A DNA stretch of 64,000 bases. Source: Prevotella sp. UBA2754 (lineage in GTDB: Bacteria > Bacteroidota > Bacteroidia > Bacteroidales > Bacteroidaceae). The translations under genes were made by a program, and so were the position numbers. The stretch spans positions 1 to 64,000 of the forward strand of contig DEJG01000027.1 in assembly GCA_002353295.1 (NCBI GenBank), read 5' to 3'. Below are positions 1 through 6,865 of the stretch, piece by piece; within the stretch, counting starts at the first letter, position 1, and each line of letters begins with the position of its first letter. A model generated the notes under the pieces. It saw nothing but the letters and a program-made list of their open reading frames with translations, was not told where the DNA came from and ran no database searches.

Positions 1-24
1 CTGTAATACTGTAATACTGTAATT
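1..24. repeat. 8-bp direct repeat at the window edge
   Basis: Three head-to-tail copies of CTGTAATA, the last ending in T. The array starts at base 1, so it may continue to the left outside the window. No gene overlaps it. Confidence 0.6.
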
Positions 25-56
25 TTGCAAATTTAGGTGCTCAAAAGTGCAAATTC

Positions 57-82
57 TGACCCCTTGAAATTTGGTGGGGTCA
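57..82. promoter_or_regulatory. operator-like inverted repeat over a -33 box
   Basis: TGACCCC (57-63) and GGGGTCA (76-82) form a perfect 7-bp inverted repeat with a 12-nt centre. The centre contains TTTG (70-73), the -33 box of the promoter at 70-101, and the right arm lies in the spacer. A repressor site is the simplest reading; an RNA hairpin is unlikely because this is upstream of the expected transcript start. Inference from position only. Confidence 0.4.
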
Positions 83-101
83 TGAAATTTTCGTACCTTT
101 G
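70..101 (+). promoter_or_regulatory. Bacteroidota-type promoter, orphan
   Basis: TTTG (70-73), 20-nt spacer, TACCTTTG (94-101). The match to the consensus and the spacing are exact. Downstream there is about 190 nt of leader and then only a short HU-like start (298-351), so this promoter has no intact gene and would transcribe antisense into the gene ending at 319. Confidence 0.6.
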
Positions 102-297
102 CATTGTCATTCGGAAATGGTAGCGACCATGGGGATTAAGGAGAAAAATTGCGAGTATTAAGTCTGGAAATTGCGCGCATTAATGGTAGCAAAATAAAAA
201 GCCTCACCCCACCCTCTCCTTCAGAAAGGGAGCTGATGATGACAAGAAAAAATATTTAACAAACTTATTTACAAACTACTTAAAAACTATTCGTATT

Positions 298-351
298 ATG
301 GCAATTAAATTTTTCGTATTAAAACACGATGGTTTTCAGCCAATCTCTTAG
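298..351 (+). pseudogene. possible N-terminal remnant of an HU-like gene
   Basis: An ATG at 298 opens a 17-codon frame beginning MAIKFFV, the usual start of the Bacteroidota HU-like family (about 120-160 residues). After these seven codons the frame runs antisense into the 3' end of the phytase-like gene (stop at 319) and soon ends. It lies downstream of a good promoter. I read it as the stump of a deleted HU-like gene. Seven residues are weak evidence and a chance match is possible. Confidence 0.3.
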
Positions 352-1272
352 GATGCCATACTGCTGGTTCTGCGAATCGCATATCATAACCAGCACTTGA
401 CGGCCGTCTTGCAACTTGGGACCTAAACACATGCCTTCGTAATTGGCAAAACTGCGTGCGGTTAAATTGATTTTGGTGCTGAAGGACGTCAACAGCGTTT
501 TGGGAAGAAGAGTGCCCTCCACGGCTTCGTTAGGTGCTACGATATAGATTTTGCACTTCACGGTAGAGCCGATTTTCTTCTTCGCCATGTATATCTCACG
601 CTCCAGTATCAGCAGGCGGCCATCGTCCAAGGCGGTCATCGCGGCGATGCCCTTGAGCGTTCTGCCCTCTCGCTGCACGGTGGTTGCGTCGTCCATTTTG
701 TAATACCACATTCCATTGGGTTGCAGGTCGTTACCGAAGGATTGCAAACGATGCTGGTCGGCACCCGCCAAGGGTAATTCGGATGTGGTCCAGAAACGGG
801 CTGTCGTCTGATTATAGGTCAATGCTTCAAGACCGTAATTCTTCTTGGCCGTCGCAAAGACCGTCGGCATGTGGAGCTTACGACCCGTAAGCCGTCCGTC
901 CAACGTATATTCCAACACTTGGTTATCCTTCTCGCCACTGATAAAAACGGTGGAGTCGTGCGGGAAGAAGCAGATACCCTCCTCGTCGCGATTGGCGGTG
1001 CCGGAAGAAAAGAAAGCCGTTTCGCGTGCCTTGCGAATATGACCCGATACGGAGTCGATGGTGATGGTGAAGAGATGGAAACCGCTATGCTCCGCTTTGT
1101 CGTTGACCACAGCATAGCGATTGCCCCCTAACCATGTGATACCGCTATAGTTGCCTGCAGGTATCGAGGTGTGGAACTCACGCTGCCTGCACAGCATCAC
1201 TTCGCTGTTCTGCGCAAAACAGCCAACAGCCCATAGCCAATAACCAATAACCAACATCCACTTGCTACTCAT
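319..1272 (-). CDS. secreted esterase-like activity of phytase family protein
   Basis: 317 residues from the ATG at 1272. This start gives an N-terminal hydrophobic segment ending in CFAQ (residues about 5-20), a plausible signal peptide, so the mature protein is probably periplasmic or exported. The rest looks like the phytase-like beta-propeller family: DEEGICF near the middle and FANYEGMCLGP followed by DGRQVLVMICD near the C-terminus. Members are annotated as having esterase-like activity, but the substrate is unknown. It is transcribed divergently from nth, with its own promoter at 1292-1323, and its 3' end abuts the HU-like stump. A longer frame to 1377 exists but runs over the promoter. 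Confidence 0.7.
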   Translation of the reverse strand: MSSKWMLVIGYWLWAVGCFAQNSEVMLCRQREFHTSIPAGNYSGITWLGGNRYAVVNDKAEHSGFHLFTITIDSVSGHIRKARETAFFSSGTANRDEEGICFFPHDSTVFISGEKDNQVLEYTLDGRLTGRKLHMPTVFATAKKNYGLEALTYNQTTARFWTTSELPLAGADQHRLQSFGNDLQPNGMWYYKMDDATTVQREGRTLKGIAAMTALDDGRLLILEREIYMAKKKIGSTVKCKIYIVAPNEAVEGTLLPKTLLTSFSTKINLTARSFANYEGMCLGPKLQDGRQVLVMICDSQNQQYGILRDWLKTIVF

Positions 1273-1291
1273 AATCGTCAATCTTCTGCTG

Positions 1292-1323
1292 CAAAGATAC
1301 AAAAAATAGTTGGGTAATTCAAA
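1292..1323 (-). promoter_or_regulatory. promoter of the phytase-like gene
   Basis: Reading the minus strand: TTTG (1323-1320), 20-nt spacer, TATCTTTG (1299-1292). Expected start near 1286, giving a leader of about 14 nt to the ATG at 1272. It overlaps the divergent nth promoter. Confidence 0.65.
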
Positions 1324-1340
1324 TAAAAACTGTAACTTTG
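1309..1340 (+). promoter_or_regulatory. promoter of nth
   Basis: GTTG (1309-1312), 20-nt spacer, TAACTTTG (1333-1340). The -7 box ends only five bases before the ATG at 1346, so the transcript should start at or within a few bases of the start codon. Confidence 0.6.
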
Positions 1341-1345
1341 CAAAC

Positions 1346-2014
1346 ATGACACGCAAAGAAAGATATGAAAGCATCATCAGCTATTTCCGCAAGGAGATGC
1401 CCGAAGTGCAAACGGAATTGGAATTCGGCAGCGTTTTCCAGTTGCTGGTTGCAGTCATTCTGAGTGCGCAGTGCACTGACAAGCGCATCAACCAGGTGAC
1501 TCCAGCCTTATTCCGTCAATATCCCGATGCTCACTCGATGGCAAAGGCTGAGGTGGAGGATGTGTTAGAATACGTCAAGAGTGTCTCCTACCCTAATTCG
1601 AAGGCGGAACACTTGGTGGCGATGGCCCGCATGTTGGTGGAGAAGCATCAGGGCGAAGTGCCTGCAGACATGAATCAGTTGCTCGACTTGCCTGGTGTGG
1701 GTCGCAAGACGGCTAACGTGATTCAGAGTGTGGCTTTCGGCAAATCGACGATGGCTGTTGACACGCATGTGTTCAGGGTGAGCCATCGCCTGGGGTTGGT
1801 GGGTAAGAAAGACGATACGCCCTACAAGGTGGAACAGGTATTGACAAAAAATATACCCGCGGAGGATATTCCGAGGGCACATCATTGGTTGTTGCTACAT
1901 GGGCGTTACGTGTGTACTTCGCGTAAGCCGCACTGCGAAAAATGTGGGCTTGTCAGCGTTTGCCCTTCTGCCACCCTTTCATCATCTTCCGATGGAAACG
2001 GTTCTCGGCATTGA
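1346..2014 (+). CDS. nth: endonuclease III (DNA glycosylase/AP lyase)
   Basis: 222 residues, normal length for Nth. It removes oxidised pyrimidines and cleaves the abasic site in base excision repair. The helix-hairpin-helix is visible as LPGVGRKTANV (residues about 113-123), with the catalytic Lys in GRKTA and the catalytic Asp in AVDTHVFR. The C-terminal 4Fe-4S cluster has the usual C-x6-C-x2-C-x5-C spacing. The ATG at 1346 is chosen because it aligns with the family N-terminus; the frame extends to 1310 but would cross the promoter. The last 17 residues after the cluster are Ser-rich and lie antisense to the neighbouring gene's 3' end. Confidence 0.95.
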   Translation: MTRKERYESIISYFRKEMPEVQTELEFGSVFQLLVAVILSAQCTDKRINQVTPALFRQYPDAHSMAKAEVEDVLEYVKSVSYPNSKAEHLVAMARMLVEKHQGEVPADMNQLLDLPGVGRKTANVIQSVAFGKSTMAVDTHVFRVSHRLGLVGKKDDTPYKVEQVLTKNIPAEDIPRAHHWLLLHGRYVCTSRKPHCEKCGLVSVCPSATLSSSSDGNGSRH

Positions 2015-2381
2015 TGCAGTCGTAAAGTTTCGAAGCTGAAATCACCTGCAACATCTTCTTATGGTAACACTGCTCCAGCTGCTTCAACTCCAGTTCCAGC
2101 TTGTCGCGTTCCCTGATGGCAGCAGCGCATCCCTCTTCGCTATTGGGTTTCTCCTTGCCTAAATTGCGCTTTTTCTTGAAGATGCAACGCTGCTTCTTGT
2201 GCATCTCGCGCAGCAGAGGGAAATACTTCGCTGCCTCTTCGTCAGACAGTTTAGCCTCCTTGGTGATGTACTCAGCCAAATCAGCCTCGAACTTCTCGGG
2301 CGAGAACTTCTTATCTTGTGCCACACCGAACATTAACAGCATCATGAAGAAGGTAAAGAATACAAATCTTTTCATTCGCAT
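1953..2381 (-). CDS. small secreted protein, helical, Spy/CpxP-like in style
   Basis: 142 residues. An N-terminal signal peptide (MRMKRFVFF... to GVAQ, residues 1-21) is followed by a Lys/Glu-rich helical protein with a run LSDEEAAKYFPLLREM at residues about 45-60. Small helical periplasmic proteins of this kind are often found next to ECF sigma/anti-sigma pairs in Bacteroidota, and this one follows such a pair by 12 nt. I do not recognise a named family; a stress-sensing role like CpxP/Spy is inference from layout and composition. Its 3' end overlaps the convergent nth gene by 62 nt. The start could also be the ATG two codons later. Confidence 0.65.
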   Translation of the reverse strand: MRMKRFVFFTFFMMLLMFGVAQDKKFSPEKFEADLAEYITKEAKLSDEEAAKYFPLLREMHKKQRCIFKKKRNLGKEKPNSEEGCAAAIRERDKLELELKQLEQCYHKKMLQVISASKLYDCINAENRFHRKMMKGWQKGKR

Positions 2382-2393
2382 TGGGTAGTTTTC

Positions 2394-2726
2394 TTAGTTT
2401 TCAGCCAACAGGTTGTAAATATCCTCGTTGTCAATCATTGCATAGTCGGCAGCTTCCTCGATGTAGGAATCCGAGGCATTCGCGGCAGCCATTTCGGAAG
2501 CGTCAGAATTTGTGTTCGAGAAGTAGATAGCAATACTGAATACCGCCACCAACAGGCTGGCAGCCGCATACATCCATGGACGGAGCCACATGTGCTTCGC
2601 CTTGGCTTGCCGCTGGGGCAACTGCTGCATCACATGCTCGGCAAAACTGTCAAAGTAACCTTCCGGAACCTTGAACGGATTCTGTTTTGCCATTCGCTCT
2701 TCAAGATATTTCTCTTCGTTCATCAT
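2394..2726 (-). CDS. probable membrane anti-sigma or sigma-operon protein
   Basis: About 110 residues from the ATG at 2726 (a second ATG follows at 2723). The cytoplasmic N-terminus carries NPFKVPEGYFDSFAEHV, a motif common in small Bacteroidota proteins encoded after ECF sigma factors. One membrane segment follows (AAASLLVAVFSIAIYF, residues about 53-70), then a short acidic outer tail ending NLLAEN. It lies 39 nt downstream of the sigma factor gene. An anti-sigma function is inferred from position and topology; no zinc-binding anti-sigma motif is present. A longer frame to 2750 adds residues that look untranslated. Confidence 0.6.
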   Translation of the reverse strand: MMNEEKYLEERMAKQNPFKVPEGYFDSFAEHVMQQLPQRQAKAKHMWLRPWMYAAASLLVAVFSIAIYFSNTNSDASEMAAANASDSYIEEAADYAMIDNEDIYNLLAEN

Positions 2727-2765
2727 TATGTCTTTATTCTTTGGACGCATTTCATTAAAAAACGT

Positions 2766-3311
2766 TTAATCTCTCTCCTTAAAAAAATCAGATATTTTCT
2801 TAACCGCAATGTGATAAGATGCCTTCAAGGCGCCTTCCGTTGTGTTCAGAATCTGACTGATATCGCTGTATTTCATGCCTTCGTAATAGTGGAGATTGAA
2901 TACTGTCCGTTGCACGTCGGGCAACTGGGCAATTGCCTCTTGCAGCTGTGCCTCCGTCTCGTCACCATCGAAATATTTATCAGCTACAAGCGTATTGGCT
3001 ATACTGGCGGCATCATCGGCACTGACCATCGTGGTATGCTTCTGCCGACGGACATAATCCAGACTCTCGTTGATGGCAATACGATAGAGCCACGTAGAGA
3101 GTTTGGAGTCCTTGCGAAAAGTATCGAGATTGGTCCACGCTTTGAGCATGACATTCTGCATCACGTCATTCGCATCTTCATGCGACAACACAATACGACG
3201 CACCTGCCAGTAGAGCTGTTCGCTGTATTCACGTACCACCAACTCGAACGCCTTGCGTTGCGTCGCGGGGTCGGATAGCATGGCTATCAACTGTTGCTCG
3301 TCGACGGTCAT
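2766..3311 (-). CDS. ECF-family RNA polymerase sigma factor
   Basis: 181 residues, typical for a group 4 sigma factor. Region 2 is seen as DANDVMQNVMLKAW (residues about 46-59) followed by FRKDSKLSTWLYRIAINESLD, and region 4 as LPDVQRTVFNLHYYEGMKYSDI with the helix-turn-helix in LNTTEGALKASYHIAVKK. The start codon overlaps the L,D-transpeptidase stop by one base (TGATG), so translation is probably coupled. It probably directs transcription of an envelope stress set; the genes around it suggest peptidoglycan or outer-envelope stress, which is inference. Confidence 0.92.
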   Translation of the reverse strand: MTVDEQQLIAMLSDPATQRKAFELVVREYSEQLYWQVRRIVLSHEDANDVMQNVMLKAWTNLDTFRKDSKLSTWLYRIAINESLDYVRRQKHTTMVSADDAASIANTLVADKYFDGDETEAQLQEAIAQLPDVQRTVFNLHYYEGMKYSDISQILNTTEGALKASYHIAVKKISDFFKERD

Positions 3312-4915
3312 CAGATGTATTTCTTTAAGTGATTCCAGATCAGTTTGTCGTAGCCGTAAACATCAGGATAGTTGCGGACGATACCGTGCTCATCGGGATA
3401 AATAGTATAATAGGTAATGAATACGGGCACATTGGGCTTTACAGGCATGTATCCAATGAGTTTGCGAGGCAATTTCCGTCCGTTCTCGTTTTCTTCCGGC
3501 GCGTGCGTACGGATATATTCAAGACCCTGACTCGTTACAGGTGGTATATCCATCGAGATACGTATCTTGTCGAGTGTCCAGTCATCAATGTTGCCTAACA
3601 GGAAGTGAGCCAAATCGAAGGGGCGCTGAACACGGACGCACCCGTGCGACACACCGCGCCAACTGTTCTGGAAGAAACCCGGGGTCGATGTATCATGCAG
3701 ATATACGGAGAAATTATTCTTAAAACGGAATACGATACGTCCCAAAGAATTACCGCGCCCACCGTTCTGCGAAACACGGTATTTACCACTGGCCAGCATA
3801 GCCCTAGACACACTAGTGACAGGCACCTTCTTACCTGTAGCACGCTCTGCAATATAATAACGATGACGCGCAAAATAATTGGTATCGCCTGCATGATGCA
3901 ACACATCATTATTGACAATACTCTGTGGAATGTTCCATTCAGGATTCACCTGCAAGTACTCGATAGCGCTCGTCAGCAGCGGTGTTTTCGTCTTCGTGGC
4001 TCCACACCCTATTTTCATAGCCATGGTGGAGTCGGGACCTATGGCATACAGCATGAAGGCTGGCACATTCACAACAACCCGCTTACCCTGCGTCGGCATC
4101 GGTTGTTTCTCCTTCCACCGACAGCGTTCCATATTCACCAGGATTCGCTTCCGGCTGGATTCCGATGTAGAATCAGCCAGTTGGCTTAATAATTTACGAT
4201 AAAGTGGTGACTGCGGTTCTACCTCATGCAGCATCTCCCCTACACTACCCGTTGCGATGCAGCCGATTGCCTTATCGTAAAAATCATGCGTAGGGCGCTC
4301 AATAGCAACATCATAGAGATTGACGAATGAAACCTTCACCTTGCCTGTGCTATCCGGCTTTGACTCGATGCGGTTGAGGGCAGATTTGGGATTCACGAAA
4401 CCATACTGCTGTCCAGCCACAAATGTAAGATAAGCTAACGTGAGATTATATTCCAATCGGGCAATGACATCATTGGCTGTATTCTGATGGTCAAAGTTCA
4501 ATGTCTTGAAGCGTTGCAAGTCCTGAGAAATCTCTTGTAGTTTGAAACCTTCTGTAGAAAAGCCAATATTTTCAACCTTAGCAAGGTGATTCACCAAAGT
4601 ATCGGCCATAGATGTAACACCCAGGCGATCAATCCAAAGCAATTGCTGAGTATGCTTATAATGATAAGCTGTCTGACCTGCGGGAGAAAGGGTATCTTTT
4701 CCTACCTTTCCCATTTTACCTATCTGAGAAATTACATGTGTAGACTTAAATTCAAAAGAAGACGTCTTCATGTCTGAAAACGCCTCAATCGTTAATTCTC
4801 GTTTCCGATTAGACCCTTCGGTACATCCTAAGATGAACAAAGAAGCCATCAGAAATAAAAGGATAGTCAGACTATTATTTTCCTGACGACCTTTCCAACT
4901 TTTATAATGTAGCAA
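3311..4915 (-). CDS. lipoprotein L,D-transpeptidase (YkuD/YcbB type)
   Basis: 534 residues. It is a lipoprotein by sequence: hydrophobic stretch and lipobox LFILGC with Cys near residue 31. The C-terminal half carries the YkuD catalytic core, including VYLHDT, then SHGCVRV with the catalytic Cys near residue 425. Such enzymes make 3-3 crosslinks or attach proteins to peptidoglycan. The large N-terminal part (residues 60-270) resembles the scaffold of YcbB-type enzymes. The start is uncertain: the only codon giving a positively charged n-region is TTG at 4915, which overlaps the upstream gene by 49 nt; the next ATG (4849) would leave a signal too short to work. Confidence 0.88.
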   Translation of the reverse strand: MLHYKSWKGRQENNSLTILLFLMASLFILGCTEGSNRKRELTIEAFSDMKTSSFEFKSTHVISQIGKMGKVGKDTLSPAGQTAYHYKHTQQLLWIDRLGVTSMADTLVNHLAKVENIGFSTEGFKLQEISQDLQRFKTLNFDHQNTANDVIARLEYNLTLAYLTFVAGQQYGFVNPKSALNRIESKPDSTGKVKVSFVNLYDVAIERPTHDFYDKAIGCIATGSVGEMLHEVEPQSPLYRKLLSQLADSTSESSRKRILVNMERCRWKEKQPMPTQGKRVVVNVPAFMLYAIGPDSTMAMKIGCGATKTKTPLLTSAIEYLQVNPEWNIPQSIVNNDVLHHAGDTNYFARHRYYIAERATGKKVPVTSVSRAMLASGKYRVSQNGGRGNSLGRIVFRFKNNFSVYLHDTSTPGFFQNSWRGVSHGCVRVQRPFDLAHFLLGNIDDWTLDKIRISMDIPPVTSQGLEYIRTHAPEENENGRKLPRKLIGYMPVKPNVPVFITYYTIYPDEHGIVRNYPDVYGYDKLIWNHLKKYI

Positions 4916-5190
4916 CCTTTGGGTATGTTTGTTAATTCAATTCTTTGCGCAGGACTTTCTATGCGAACAGACATCACGTGACGACCTGTCAGCGAAATAA
5001 CTTCCATTACCAGTCCTTCGGCATTAGTAATATGAACAACAGACTTTGACACATTAATCTGTATATCATTCTTCTCTTCTATTTGTCCGATAGCGAAAAG
5101 ATCAGACTGAGAGGCCTGAGAATCTGAAGGTAGCATGGAAAGGCATGCTGTAAAAAGCGTCAAGATAAGTAATCTTTTCGTCATAAGCAT
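4867..5190 (-). CDS. small secreted protein with sorting-domain-like C-terminus
   Basis: 107 residues (105 if the ATG at 5184 is used). Signal peptide at residues 1-26 (LLILTLFTACLSML, then SQAS). The C-terminal about 70 residues have the pattern of a small beta-sandwich such as the type IX sorting domain: VHITNAEGLVMEVISLTGRHV, then RIELTNIPKGCYIIKVGK, ending KIIV. It is the first gene of the unit running to 1953, with a promoter at 5204-5235. There is no cargo domain, so the protein is little more than the sorting-like module. Function unknown. Confidence 0.65.
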   Translation of the reverse strand: MLMTKRLLILTLFTACLSMLPSDSQASQSDLFAIGQIEEKNDIQINVSKSVVHITNAEGLVMEVISLTGRHVMSVRIESPAQRIELTNIPKGCYIIKVGKVVRKIIV

Positions 5191-5203
5191 TTACTTTACA
5201 TTG

Positions 5204-5235
5204 CAAAGTTAGAAATAAAAATTGAAAATAACAAA
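5204..5235 (-). promoter_or_regulatory. promoter of the L,D-transpeptidase/ECF unit
   Basis: Minus strand: TTTG (5235-5232), 20-nt spacer, TAACTTTG (5211-5204). Expected start near 5198, which leaves 8 or 14 nt to the two candidate ATGs and favours 5184. Confidence 0.65.
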
Positions 5236-5256
5236 TTTTTCACCAAAAAAAAGTCT

Positions 5257-6171
5257 TTAGAGCTCAAAAACCTGTTGCTCATCACATAAAAAACTATTTT
5301 CAAACACTTCTTTGGCTTCATTCAGCAACACATTCTCATCCTCATAACGCGATGAATAATGCCCCAAAAGCAATCTACCTGCCTGTGCATCACGTGCAAC
5401 CATGGCAGCTTGACGAGCAGTGGAATGATAATACTTATCTGCTAATTGTAAATTGTCCTCGCCATAGGTGCTTTCATGATATAAAGCCGTGACACCTTTT
5501 ATACGTTCATGCAGGAGAGGAATATAGCGGGTGTCACTGCAATATGCATAACTGCGGGGAGCATCAGCATGACAAACAAGGCGACTATTGGGTATAACTT
5601 TACCTTCAACCGTTGTCCAGTCTGCACCTGCCTTGATATTATTAATTTGACTTGTAGGTATCTGATAGAAATCTATCATGTCGCGATTAATATGCGGTAG
5701 TGTTGCTTTCTCCTTAAAAAGATACCCGCAACAGGGCATTCTATGCTCCAACGGTATGGTCTCCACCGTCAGGCTACGGTCTTCATAGACAATCTGTTGT
5801 TGAGTGGTATTTACAGCATGAAACACAACTTCATAATCGAAATTATGGCAAAACATCTGCATCTGTTCATGCAACATGGCCTCAAGTTCAGCTGGGGCAT
5901 AGATATCCAACTTGGCGGTACGTCCCAATAACCCGAAGGTGCTGATCATGCCTATAAGACCAAAACAATGGTCACCATGCAGATGGGAGATAAAGACTGC
6001 TGACAATTTGGTAAATCGTATTCGCGAGCGTCTTAGCTGCATCTGTGTTCCCTCACCACAGTCTATCATAAACAACTTACCCCGCACCTCCACCACTTGC
6101 GATGAAGCATAATGGTGGAGGGTGGGTAATGCACTTCCACATCCTAATATGTGAATCTTGAAAGGTTCCAA
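5257..6171 (-). CDS. rnz: ribonuclease Z (tRNA 3' processing)
   Basis: 304 residues, the usual length of the short RNase Z form. It trims the 3' trailer of tRNA precursors. The metallo-beta-lactamase zinc motif HLHGDH sits at residues 63-68, the N-terminus has ILGCGSALPT, and further ligands appear in YCSDTRY and in LLGHYSSRY near the C-terminus. It is the last gene of the long unit beginning with the rseC-like gene, 11 nt after the lipoprotein gene. Confidence 0.93.
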   Translation of the reverse strand: MEPFKIHILGCGSALPTLHHYASSQVVEVRGKLFMIDCGEGTQMQLRRSRIRFTKLSAVFISHLHGDHCFGLIGMISTFGLLGRTAKLDIYAPAELEAMLHEQMQMFCHNFDYEVVFHAVNTTQQQIVYEDRSLTVETIPLEHRMPCCGYLFKEKATLPHINRDMIDFYQIPTSQINNIKAGADWTTVEGKVIPNSRLVCHADAPRSYAYCSDTRYIPLLHERIKGVTALYHESTYGEDNLQLADKYYHSTARQAAMVARDAQAGRLLLGHYSSRYEDENVLLNEAKEVFENSFLCDEQQVFEL

Positions 6172-6182
6172 TTAATATGAGA

Positions 6183-6848
6183 CTAAATTTTATAATCGTC
6201 TTCTGAAGCTTCTTCTAACTTGATATCAGAAAGAGGCTTCTTTGCTTGCTGGCGACCATATTCAAGAGTGTCTTCGTTATCCTTCAGAATGAGAGAGTCA
6301 GCAGACAACTTAACAAAGTCATAGAGAACTATTTCTTCTTCCTCACCAGCACCTTCTCGAACGGAGATGATTTCCAGTTTACCACGAACCAAACGCCATG
6401 TTTTGTAAGTCAGTGTACTCTGCTCGATGCCTTCAACGATTCCCCCCTCTTTGATGCGGAAACCGACTTCATCGCTTCCGTCGAGAGGATTAGGCATCAC
6501 CCAATTGCCCAACAAGGCTGCCTGATTAACAACGATGAGAGCTCCCGTCTTTTGAGCGTTAGGAACCACTGCCATACGGTCACCTACCTGAAGTCCACCA
6601 AACACTTGATTATTCTCACTGGCATAGGAGAGGTCTAATTGAAGTGTATCACCCAAGTCTGTGACAATCTGTAACGTGTTCATAGCCGTACCTTCACCAC
6701 AGACACCATAGATTGTTGGATCTTTCATAGCATCCACATCCGCAGAATCACCTTCATCAAATGGTACAGGTTGCGACTTACCACCACAGCTACTCATTGT
6801 CATGACAAGAGCAGCTATCAACATCATTACAACTGAGATTTTCTTCAT
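6183..6848 (-). CDS. lipoprotein with lipocalin-like C-terminal domain
   Basis: 221 residues. Clear lipoprotein signal: basic start, hydrophobic core and MSSC with Cys at about residue 21. Residues about 40-110 form one beta-rich unit (YGVCGEGTAMNTLQI). Residues 115-200 look like a bacterial lipocalin-like domain: GNWVMPNP, then GFRIKEGGIVEGI, then a repeated beta pattern ending LILKDNEDTLEYGRQ. Such proteins are common in Bacteroidales and of unknown ligand. It sits between mazG (17 nt) and rnz (11 nt) in the same orientation, with no obvious functional link. Confidence 0.7.
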   Translation of the reverse strand: MKKISVVMMLIAALVMTMSSCGGKSQPVPFDEGDSADVDAMKDPTIYGVCGEGTAMNTLQIVTDLGDTLQLDLSYASENNQVFGGLQVGDRMAVVPNAQKTGALIVVNQAALLGNWVMPNPLDGSDEVGFRIKEGGIVEGIEQSTLTYKTWRLVRGKLEIISVREGAGEEEEIVLYDFVKLSADSLILKDNEDTLEYGRQQAKKPLSDIKLEEASEDDYKI

Positions 6849-6865
6849 ACCTTATAATATATATA

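Larger units (their letters stand above)
1..318. other. intergenic region with orphan promoter
   Basis: No intact gene. It holds the 8-bp repeat, the inverted repeat and promoter, a C-rich stretch followed by a weak hairpin (about 204-231), an A/T-rich leader (250-297) and the putative HU-like start codons. The C-rich hairpin resembles low-complexity intergenic repeats of Bacteroidales, but I cannot confirm family membership. Confidence 0.5.

Noticed and set aside
204..231. Rho-independent terminator in the left intergenic region
   Set aside because: The C-rich/G-rich hairpin has mismatches and no T-tract in either direction.
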